A stretch of DNA of 64,000 nt, taken from positions 62,001-126,000 of the forward strand of contig NZ_FOFF01000023.1 of NCBI RefSeq assembly GCF_900110755.1, read 5' to 3'. A program made the translations under genes and the position numbers. This DNA is from Streptomyces sp. yr375 (GTDB lineage Bacteria; Actinomycetota; Actinomycetes; Streptomycetales; Streptomycetaceae). Positions 13,593-20,607 of this stretch are shown here, piece by piece. The notes beneath the pieces are model-generated. The model had not been told where the DNA came from. It was given only the letters and a program-made list of their open reading frames with translations, and made no database searches. Numbering within the stretch: position 1 is the first letter of the stretch; every line of letters begins with the position of its first letter.

Positions 13593-15590
13593 TCACCGCA
13601 CCCCGGCGCGGGCCCCCGTCTCCACCCCCGCTCCCGCCCCCGTGACCCGCCCGTACTGCTCCCGGACCTCCCGGTACCGCAACAGCTCCGCGGCCACGGG
13701 ATCCAGCACTCGCGCCCGGCCGCAGCCCGCCGCCGCCTCCCGCAGTCGGCGTTCCGCGTCCTGCCCGTACCGTCGGGCCGGTCCCCGGGCGGCCATCCGG
13801 CAGCTCCACTCGACGAGCGGGCCGCCGATGATGCCGGACACCATCAGCAGCACCGGAACCCCGAGGTTCGGCGCCATGAACCCGACGATCTGGCCGATCA
13901 GCCACAGCCCGCCGACGACCTGGAGCAGGGTCATGCAGGCCTGCGCCAGGACGGCCACCGGCCACCAGCCCGGGCGGGGCGGCCGTCCCGGCGGCAGTCC
14001 GGCCCGCGCCGCCAGGTCGTCCAGCGCCTCGGGCAGCCCCTGCGCCCCGCGTACGGCCGCCTCCCGCACGGCCTGCGCCCACGGCGTGGGCAGCCCCGCC
14101 GAGGCCCGCTCGGACACCGTGCGCACCGCCTGCTCGACGCGCTGCCGTGCCGTGGCCTCCTCGTCGGCCTGGGCGCGGACGCGGAGCCGTCCGGTGGGGG
14201 GTTCGCCGCGGTCCTGCTGCCAGCGCCACAGCCGTAGCCACGGCGTCCCGCACGCGCGGCCCGCGTGGCGCAGCCAGGCGCGTTCGGCGGCCTCGCCCGC
14301 CGCGGTGGCCCCGACGGCGTCCGCGAGCCGGGCGGCGAACTCGTCCCGCGCCTCCTCGCTGAGCCCGCTGCGCCGGCCGGTGGCGTAGACGGGCCGCAGC
14401 CGCCACGCGGCGGCGTCGACATCGGCCGAAATTCGCCGTGCGGCGGCGCCGCGCTCGGCGACGAACTGGCCGAGCAGTTCGCGCAGTTCCCCGACGCCGT
14501 CCCCGGTGAGCGCGGACAGGGCGAGCACGGTCGCGCCCGGTTCGCCGTACTCCCCGAGGGCGACGCCGTCCTCGTCCAGGAGGCGACGCAGGTCGTCGAG
14601 GACCAGCTCGGCGGCCTCTCCGGGCAGCCGGTCGACCTGGTTGAGGACGACGAACATGACCTCCGCGTGCCCTGCCATGGGCCGCAGATAGCGCTCATGG
14701 AGGACGGCGTCCGCGTACTTCTCAGGGTCGACGACCCAGATGACCGCGTCGACGAGCCCCAGCACGCGGTCCACCTGCTCGCGGTGCTGCACGGCCGCCG
14801 AGTCGTGGTCGGGCAGGTCGATCAGCACCAGCCCGCGCAACTGCTCCTCCGCGTCGGGGCTCTGCACCGGCCGTCTGCGCAGCCGGCCCGGGATGCCGAT
14901 CCGGTCGATGAGGGTCGACGCGCCGTCGCTCCAACTGCACGCGATGGGCGCGGAGGTGGTCGGACGGCGTACGCCCGTCTCCGAGATGGTCACGCCGGCG
15001 AGGGCGTTGAACAACTGCGACTTGCCGCTCCCGGTGGCGCCCGCGAGGGCGACGACGGTGTGCTGCCCGGAGAGCCTGCGCCGGGCCGCCGCCTCGTCGA
15101 GGACCCGGCCGGCCTCGGCGAGCGTCCTGCTGTCGAGCCGGGTCCGGGAGAGCCCCACGAGCTCGCGCAGCGCGTCCAGCCGGGACCGCAGGGGAAGGCC
15201 GTACGAGAGCGGGGTCGAGGGCAGGGCACTCCCGCCCCCACCGCCGCCCCCACCGCCCGCACTCGCGCCCGTGCCGCCACCCCCGCCGCGGATCCTGCTC
15301 GCCATGACGGCGGCCTGCCCGACGGCGGAGTTCTCGCTCACGCGGCGTGCGATCAGCCCGTCGTCCCAGGCTCCGGCGGAGTCCGTACGAGCGTCCGGAG
15401 ACGAGCCGGCGTCCTTACCCGCGTCGGCCGGCACCTCCGCCTCCGGGCACTGCTCCTCCTGCTGCGCCTGCTGTTGCTGTTCAGGCTGCTGCTGTTGCTC
15501 TTGGTCTTGCTCGTGGTGTTGCTCTTGATTGTGTTGTTGCTGCTGCTGATCCCGGTTGTCCGTGTGGTCCTGGTCAGTGACGGCGGTCAC
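13593..15590 (-). CDS. dynB: dynamin-like GTPase DynB
   Basis: A 665-residue dynamin/YfjP-type GTPase. Residues 14-45 are extraordinarily rich in Gln with His and Glu, and residues 100-120 form a poly-Gly run. The P-loop GATGSGKS is at 184-191, the switch motif VLIDLPDHDS and the NQVDRLPG specificity motif follow. Two strongly hydrophobic segments near residues 565-620 (VAVLAQACMTLLQVVGGLWL and GVPVLLMVSGIIGG) are predicted membrane helices. In S. venezuelae the pair DynA/DynB stabilises FtsZ rings during sporulation septation, and DynB is the membrane-bound partner; the membrane segments here make this the DynB equivalent. It starts three bases after the dynA stop. The Gln tract is encoded by near-perfect CAG/CAA repeats and may vary between strains. 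Confidence 0.85.
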   Translation of the reverse strand: MTAVTDQDHTDNRDQQQQQHNQEQHHEQDQEQQQQPEQQQQAQQEEQCPEAEVPADAGKDAGSSPDARTDSAGAWDDGLIARRVSENSAVGQAAVMASRIRGGGGGTGASAGGGGGGGGGSALPSTPLSYGLPLRSRLDALRELVGLSRTRLDSRTLAEAGRVLDEAAARRRLSGQHTVVALAGATGSGKSQLFNALAGVTISETGVRRPTTSAPIACSWSDGASTLIDRIGIPGRLRRRPVQSPDAEEQLRGLVLIDLPDHDSAAVQHREQVDRVLGLVDAVIWVVDPEKYADAVLHERYLRPMAGHAEVMFVVLNQVDRLPGEAAELVLDDLRRLLDEDGVALGEYGEPGATVLALSALTGDGVGELRELLGQFVAERGAAARRISADVDAAAWRLRPVYATGRRSGLSEEARDEFAARLADAVGATAAGEAAERAWLRHAGRACGTPWLRLWRWQQDRGEPPTGRLRVRAQADEEATARQRVEQAVRTVSERASAGLPTPWAQAVREAAVRGAQGLPEALDDLAARAGLPPGRPPRPGWWPVAVLAQACMTLLQVVGGLWLIGQIVGFMAPNLGVPVLLMVSGIIGGPLVEWSCRMAARGPARRYGQDAERRLREAAAGCGRARVLDPVAAELLRYREVREQYGRVTGAGAGVETGARAGVR

Positions 15591-15593
15591 CGG

Positions 15594-17201
15594 TCACCTC
15601 TCCTTCTGCAGTACGGACAGCGCGGCGATGAGTTCGGCCTGGGGTTCGGGGTGGACGTCGAGTCCGTCGAGGGGGGCGAGGCGGCGCTCGCGTTCGGTGC
15701 GCATCACGCGGTCGAGGTGCTCGGTGAGCAGCCGTCCGGCCCGGTCGCGCAGGCGCAGCGCGCCGTGGGCGCCGATCCGCTCGGCGAGCCCCTCGCCCGC
15801 CGAACGCGCCCTACGGCCGCCCAGCAGCGCGGTGGCGACGAGGGCGGCGACCGTCTCCGGATCGGGCGCGACACCGCGTTCCAGGCCGCGTACCTCGTCC
15901 TCTGCGTACTCCTCCAGCTCGCGCCGCCACCGTCGTACGGCCAGGCCGATCCGGTGCTCGGCGTTCTCCGGGGAGGTGTCCGGGCCGGTCAGCTCGGGGG
16001 CGCTCGCCGCCGGTTCGCGCCGCCAGGCCTCGTCGACGCGCTCGTCGGCGGCGGTGACGGCGCACAGCAGGAGCGCGCCGAGGCTCTCCACCAGGGCGTC
16101 GAGGAGTTCGTCGGCGGCGCAGTCCAGGGGGAAGGCCCGCCAGCGCTTGAGCGCGTCGCCGGCGAGCACGGCCCCGGCCTGCAGACGGCCCCGCACGCGC
16201 GCGTACTCGCTGTCGTACGCCCCGTCGACGGCCGAGGTGAGCCGGAGCGCGGCCGCGTACTGCGCGGCGGTGGCGCCGGCCAGTTCGGGCAGCCGGGCCT
16301 TGAGGGAGTCGAGGACGCCGTGCGCCGTGCGGGCCAGGGCGTAACGGCGTGAGTTGGAATCCTGGACATGGTGGACGAGCCAGGTCCGCAGCGGTGCCAC
16401 GGCGGTGGCCGGAAGCAGCCCGCCGCCCCAGGCGGACTCGGGCAGCTCGGGCACCGTGAAACGCGGTACGTCGCCCAGTCCGGCCTTGGTCAGCAGCGCG
16501 CCGTACTGCCGGGACACCTCGCCGACGACCTGGTGGGGCACCCGGTCGAGGACGGTCACGAGCATGGCGTCGTACTCCTTGGCGGTACGCAGCAGATGCC
16601 AGGGCACGGCGTCGGCGTAACGGGCGGCCGTCGTGACCATCACCCAGATGTCGGCGGCGCAGATCAGTTCGGCGGCCAGGACGCGGTTGTCGGCCACCAG
16701 GGAGTCGATGTCGGGCGCGTCGAGGAGGGCGAGGCCTGGTGGAAGGGTGTCGGCGGTCTCGATGCGCAGCACGCGTCCGCCGTGCTCGCCGGGGGGCAAC
16801 AGGTCGTCCGCCGACTCCTGATGGGGCGCCCACACGCGTGTGAGGCCGGGGAGGACCCGCATGCCGCTGAACCAGTGATGGTCCTCCGGATGGCACACGA
16901 GCACCGGCGTCCGTGTCGTCGGGCGCAACACGCCCGCCTCACTGACGCGCTGTCCCACCAGGGAGTTGACGAGGGTCGACTTGCCGGCGCCGGTGGAGCC
17001 GCCCACGACGGCCAGCAGCGGCGCCTCGGGCTGCCTGAGCCGGGGCACCAGATAGTCGTCTAGCTGGGCGAGCAGTTCGTCGCGGTTGGCACGCGCGCGT
17101 GGAGCACCCGCGAGGGGCAGCGGGAAGCGTGCGGCGGCGACACGGTCGCGAAGTGCGGAGAGTGCGTCGAGCAGCTGAGGCCGTACGTCCAAGGTCACCA
17201 C
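15594..17201 (-). CDS. dynA: dynamin-like GTPase DynA
   Basis: A GTPase of about 535 residues related to dynamin-like bacterial proteins. The P-loop GSTGAGKS (about residues 68-75) is followed by LLDAPDIDS (switch II region) and VTVLDRVPHQ as the specificity region. No membrane helix is evident, which fits DynA relying on DynB for membrane recruitment. The start is uncertain: tandem GTG codons at 17201 and 17198 give MVTLDVRPQLLDALSALRD, which is where homologous sequence appears to begin, but no strong ribosome-binding site is visible; an ATG at 17240 would add 13 residues. dynA is the first gene of a dynA-dynB operon. Confidence 0.82.
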   Translation of the reverse strand: MVTLDVRPQLLDALSALRDRVAAARFPLPLAGAPRARANRDELLAQLDDYLVPRLRQPEAPLLAVVGGSTGAGKSTLVNSLVGQRVSEAGVLRPTTRTPVLVCHPEDHHWFSGMRVLPGLTRVWAPHQESADDLLPPGEHGGRVLRIETADTLPPGLALLDAPDIDSLVADNRVLAAELICAADIWVMVTTAARYADAVPWHLLRTAKEYDAMLVTVLDRVPHQVVGEVSRQYGALLTKAGLGDVPRFTVPELPESAWGGGLLPATAVAPLRTWLVHHVQDSNSRRYALARTAHGVLDSLKARLPELAGATAAQYAAALRLTSAVDGAYDSEYARVRGRLQAGAVLAGDALKRWRAFPLDCAADELLDALVESLGALLLCAVTAADERVDEAWRREPAASAPELTGPDTSPENAEHRIGLAVRRWRRELEEYAEDEVRGLERGVAPDPETVAALVATALLGGRRARSAGEGLAERIGAHGALRLRDRAGRLLTEHLDRVMRTERERRLAPLDGLDVHPEPQAELIAALSVLQKER

Positions 17202-17522
17202 ATGCGAAGAATGCCCAATTTTAGGGGATTTATGAAGCATATAGGCATGTCTGCGCGCCGATAGGACACAAGGGACGGAAGGTACGACTGGGACAGAGGC
17301 ACAGCCCAGGCATAACGAGTGCACAACACCCCTAGCCGTGGACGCCAAAAGCGATGCACGATTCGCACCTGCCTGCGATTATCAGGACCGCTTCACCGAA
17401 CCTCCACATTGAGCCACGGAGGTGAAGCAACCAGGACAAGGAACCGGGAGCCCTATCCTTGTCCCCGGCAACGTCACGGATCAGCCCACACCCGGGCAGC
17501 ACGTACGCGGCCACCACACCCG
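17202..17522. other. intergenic region upstream of dynA
   Basis: No gene recognised. The stretch 17205-17260 is relatively AT-rich (TTTTAGGGGATTTATGAAGC) and probably holds the dynA promoter. The rest precedes tRNA-Arg and should carry its promoter. Confidence 0.4.
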
Positions 17523-17595
17523 GCCCCCGTAGCTCAGTGGATAGAGCAGGCGCCTTCTAAGCGCTTGGCCGCAGGTTCGAGTCCTGCCGGGGGCG
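17523..17595 (+). tRNA. tRNA-Arg (anticodon TCT)
   Basis: A 73-base cloverleaf. The acceptor stem pairs GCCCCCG (17523-17529) with CGGGGGC (17588-17594), followed by discriminator G. The D stem is GCTC/GAGC, the anticodon stem GGCGC/GCGCT with loop CTTCTAA (anticodon TCT), and the T arm GCAGG-TTCGAGT-CCTGC is canonical. CCA is not encoded. Its 3' part is the duplicated target site of the element to its right. Confidence 0.95.
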
Positions 17596-17738
17596 CCCAC
17601 ACCCTTTCCCTGCGGAAACGCGCGAGGGGCTTCTTGATGTCCGGATGCACATCACTGTGAGACCAAGCGCCTTGACTGTCCACGATCGGGATACACACCC
17701 CGGCATCGGGACCGCAGTTCGAGCTGACAGATGCCTGG

Positions 17739-18516
17739 CTACCGCTCCTCGTCCAGCACCTGGGCAGCCGCGCGTGGGTCCATGAGGTTGGACCACGCCT
17801 GCTCGGCCGGGAGCAGGTCCCGCTCCGGCAGGGCGTACTCCGGATACCAGCCCTCGGCCTCGCAGCCGGGGACGTTGCGCAGGATCAGCACGGTCAGGTT
17901 CGGCGGTACGGAGCCGGTGATCCGGACGGCGAGGTAGGTCTCGCGGCCGTCGTCCGCACGCACCTGGAGGCCGAGGGTGAAGGTGTCGAACTCGCGTGTG
18001 TGCTCACGGCCGTCGCGCAGCGTGGCGTGCGCCAGGTCCAGCAGAGTCGCCCGTAGACGGCGCACGAAGTGGACACCGGCCTCGGCGCGGTACCGGACGT
18101 GGTCCTCGCGTGCGGGCAGGAGGTGAGCGGTGTGTGTCGCGGTCTTCAGCCCGTCGGAATGTTCCGCGTTGTAGCGAGCCCGGACGGCGCGGCCGTCGGC
18201 CTCCAGGGCTGCATGGAAATCACCGCCCGAGCCGTCCTCGCGCCGACCCGCCGCGACCAGCCACGGCAGGTCGGCGTCCAGGAATACCGCGCCGCGCCAT
18301 CGCTGCACCTTGACCTTGAACAGCACCTGGTCGTCAACGGACCGGATGCGTTCGTGCTTGCCGTCCTCGTCCGCGAACTGCTCGGACGCCTTGGCCAGCA
18401 CCGGGGTGGTCGATCTCGGCCAGCGGCACCGTGACCGGCGGCACAGCGAGGCATAAATCCTCGCGTAAGCAGCGCAGCGTCGGGCGGGCCGGGCGCAGCG
18501 GGCCAGGTCCGCTCAT
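17739..18516 (-). pseudogene. frameshifted toxin-like gene of unknown function
   Basis: Two frames together make one protein. It opens with ATG at 18514-18516, which overlaps the stop of the upstream ribbon-helix-helix gene, and reads MSGPGPLRPARPTLRCLRED...VTVPLAEID. Near 18404, in a CCACCCC run, the sense shifts frame and continues as PVLAKASEQFADEDGKHERI to the stop at 17739 (about 255 residues). Neither part alone has both a coupled start and the long conserved-looking body (VQRWRGAVFLDADLPWLVAA, FHAALEADGRAVRA). The order antitoxin-like gene then larger gene suggests a toxin-antitoxin pair, but no toxin motif is recognised. A one-base sequencing error is possible. Confidence 0.55.
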
Positions 18517-18788
18517 TCCTCGATTCCCCCGACCGCGTCGATCTCCTCCGCGGTCAGCCCGGTCAGCAGCATCACATCCGATTTCAGCGAGCCATCCAGC
18601 ACACTGAGCGCCTCCACCATGCCGGACCGCAGATCCTCACGGCGCTGCTCCAGGTACACCCGGACCGCCTCGGCCACCAGGTCCTTCTTCGTCAGCCCCA
18701 GGAAATGAGCGCCCTGGCTGATCAATTTGTCCGTCGCCGGGTCCACCTTCAGCGGGGATTGGCGTACCGACTTTGCCGCCGCCGTCAT
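18513..18788 (-). CDS. ribbon-helix-helix antitoxin-like protein
   Basis: A 91-residue protein starting MTAAAKSVRQSPLKVDPATD, with GGAGGTG ideally placed before the ATG at 18788. The segment PLKVDPATDKLI followed by GLTKKDLVAEAVRVYLEQRR is typical of small ribbon-helix-helix DNA-binding antitoxins: a beta strand and two helices with a basic face. The acidic C-terminus (LTAEEIDAVGGIEE) would be the partner-binding region. Its stop overlaps the start of the next gene by four bases, so the two are coupled. It lies inside the tRNA-flanked remnant, which suggests acquisition by transfer. Confidence 0.68.
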   Translation of the reverse strand: MTAAAKSVRQSPLKVDPATDKLISQGAHFLGLTKKDLVAEAVRVYLEQRREDLRSGMVEALSVLDGSLKSDVMLLTGLTAEEIDAVGGIEE

Positions 18789-18874
18789 CGTCAACACCTC
18801 CGCTGCCATAGTACCTAAATACCTCATGGTGGAGTTGTTTCCGGCGTCAGCGCTGTCGAACGCCCTGGCTCCGG

Positions 18875-18909
18875 GCGCTTGGCCGCAGGTTCGAGTCCCG
18901 CCAGGGGCG
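18875..18909. repeat. attR-like duplicate of tRNA-Arg 3' end
   Basis: 35 bases match tRNA positions 17561-17595 except T-to-C at 18899 and G-to-A at 18903. It has no 5' tRNA half and so cannot fold as a tRNA. It marks the right end of the integrated remnant. Confidence 0.78.
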
Positions 18910-18977
18910 CAAGTCTCCGCCCTCCCTTGGGAGGGGCGGCTGGTGGGCGGAGACTCGCGCCGCTCATGTCTGTCGGC

Positions 18978-19889
18978 TCAGAGGCTGAGCATCCTCAAGG
19001 GGGCGTCTCGGGTTATCTCGGTGATTCTTGCCTCGGGCAGGGCCGCTTCCGTGAACCATGTCTGGCTGCTTGCCACCCAGGAGCCGATGTCCATCTGGGA
19101 GGTCTGTCCCAGGTCGGAGCTGTAGACCACGCGGGGAACCCGGGCGAGGACGGCGGAGAAGTCGGCCTCGTCCTGGTAGTCCAGGAGGTAGGTCAGCGCC
19201 GTCTGTTCCGTGTAGACCTGTTCCGCTTGCGCGATGTCCAGCAGGTCGGAACAGGTCAGGCCGGTCAGTGGGTTGGCGGGCTGGTTGAGCATCAGGCGCG
19301 GTACGTCGAGCCGTACCGCCTCCTCGACCAGCAGGCGGACCTCGCGTCCGTCGGCGTGGCCGGTGGAGATCACGATGGGCAGATCGCGGGCCATGTGCAG
19401 CAGTTCGCGCACTTCGGGGCGGAGCGGGCCGCCCTCCTCCGTGACGGTGAGCGGGCGCAGACCGTCCCGGGCCAGCAACGGGTGCGCGGGGGTTCGTGCC
19501 AGGCGGCTGGTGTGGGCGCGTCCGGTCACCGTGGGGAGGTGGACGACGAGGCGCAGACCGCTGTCCTCCCCGTGCTGTACGACCGCCTGCCGCACCACCC
19601 GCGGGTCCAGACCGCCCGCTATGTCGTTGAGGACGATCGATCCCGAGACCGGCCGGCCCTGCTGCCTGGCCTCCCATGCCTGGGCCGCCGTGGACCCCAG
19701 GTGGTTCTTGAGGACCACCCATCCCCCGAGCTGGGCGTACCGCGCGCCGGCCGAGGCCGCGGTGTGCCGGCGTACGTAGGCGTCCGGGCCGACGTGGTAG
19801 TGGACGTCGATGAAGCGTGCCTGCCTGGCCGACACGGTTGCAGTTGCAATTGCGGTCGTGGCCGTGGGGCGCGGATCAGCGACCGTCAT
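18978..19889 (-). CDS. DUF6282-like metal-dependent hydrolase
   Basis: A 303-residue amidohydrolase-like protein. After a Thr/Ala-rich start (MTVADPRPTATTAIATATVS) comes FIDVHYHVGPDAYVRR, with an HxH metal site, then WVVLKNHLGSTAAQAW (carboxylated-Lys/His strand), RLVVHLPT, DLPIVISTGHADGREV and VVYSSDLGQTSQMDIGSW with a late Asp. These positions fit a TIM-barrel metal hydrolase. I associate this pattern with DUF6282, whose reaction is not established. The start overlaps the end of the RraA-like gene by 14 bases, so it is the last gene of a five-gene coupled operon. Confidence 0.75.
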   Translation of the reverse strand: MTVADPRPTATTAIATATVSARQARFIDVHYHVGPDAYVRRHTAASAGARYAQLGGWVVLKNHLGSTAAQAWEARQQGRPVSGSIVLNDIAGGLDPRVVRQAVVQHGEDSGLRLVVHLPTVTGRAHTSRLARTPAHPLLARDGLRPLTVTEEGGPLRPEVRELLHMARDLPIVISTGHADGREVRLLVEEAVRLDVPRLMLNQPANPLTGLTCSDLLDIAQAEQVYTEQTALTYLLDYQDEADFSAVLARVPRVVYSSDLGQTSQMDIGSWVASSQTWFTEAALPEARITEITRDAPLRMLSL

Positions 19890-20607
19890 CGTGGCCCCCG
19901 GCCTGTCCGTCTCCGGACTCGTCTGCGTCTTCCCATGGGCGTGCGTAGCCGAAGCGGGTGCGGGCCTCGTCCAGGCGGGTGCCGTTCTGGGCGGCCTGGC
20001 GGATGCGGCTTTCGGTGCGTTCGACCGCCTCGGCTCGGCGTACGACCTCCTCGACCAGGTCGGCGGGGATGCGCAGCGCTCCGTTGTCGTCCGCGAAGAC
20101 GAGGTCGCCCGGGGTGACGACGGTGCCGGCGATGTCCACGGCGACGCCGGTGCGGTCCAGCACCACCCGGTTCTTGCCGCTGACCATGTTGACGGCCGTG
20201 CTGAAGAGCGGGTAGCCGAGCTCGCGGCTCTCCCGCACGTCGCGGACGGCACCGTGGACGACGGTCGCGGCGACCTCCCGGCGCAGTGCCACCGACGTGA
20301 GCAGGGACCCCCAGTTCGTGCAGGCGCCGGTGCCCGCGTTGTCGACGACCACCACGCAACCGGGCGGCACGTCGTCGATGTAGTTGGCGGCGTTGTGGAA
20401 CGTGCTGTCGTCCTCGACCGGCCGGTAGCGGACCGTGAACGCCGGGCCGAACGCCGTGGTGCCGGGGGTGCGGGGCCGGATGCCCGGCAGCACGCAGGGC
20501 GCCGCGCGCAGGCTGTCCATGGCGTCCGAGAGCGCGGCCGTGTCCAGTCGCGCCAGGCGGACACCCAACTCGCTGTCCAGGGAAGGGTTGGCGGGGGCCG
20601 TGGTCAT
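19876..20607 (-). CDS. RraA-like / 4-hydroxy-4-methyl-2-oxoglutarate aldolase-type protein
   Basis: A 243-residue protein of the RraA/HMG-aldolase fold. Recognisable pieces are LDTAALSDAMDSL, GPAFTVRYRPVEDD, GCVVVVDNAG, GSLLTSVALRREVAATVVHGAVRDVRE (glycine-rich metal/substrate region with RD) and PGDLVFADDNGALRIPADL. In enzymatic family members this RD-containing loop plus Mg binds pyruvyl substrates in aldol cleavage or oxaloacetate decarboxylation; RraA itself inhibits RNase E. The catabolic-looking neighbours favour an aldolase or decarboxylase role. The ATG overlaps the upstream fusion gene's stop by four bases. Confidence 0.82.
   Translation of the reverse strand: MTTAPANPSLDSELGVRLARLDTAALSDAMDSLRAAPCVLPGIRPRTPGTTAFGPAFTVRYRPVEDDSTFHNAANYIDDVPPGCVVVVDNAGTGACTNWGSLLTSVALRREVAATVVHGAVRDVRESRELGYPLFSTAVNMVSGKNRVVLDRTGVAVDIAGTVVTPGDLVFADDNGALRIPADLVEEVVRRAEAVERTESRIRQAAQNGTRLDEARTRFGYARPWEDADESGDGQAGGHDDGR

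Larger units (their letters stand above)
17561..18909. mobile_element. remnant of a tRNA-Arg-integrated element
   Basis: A 35-bp segment of the tRNA 3' end (17561-17595) is duplicated at 18875-18909 with two mismatches; the first 24 bases are identical. Such duplications are left by tyrosine-integrase elements, which insert into tRNA 3' ends. The 1.3 kb between the repeats contains only a ribbon-helix-helix gene and a frameshifted gene, and no integrase, excisionase or transfer gene, so this is a decayed remnant or a deletion scar. The left repeat keeps the tRNA functional. Confidence 0.75.

Noticed and set aside
18875..18909. A second tRNA-Arg gene
   Set aside because: Only the 3' half is present; upstream bases cannot form acceptor, D or anticodon arms.
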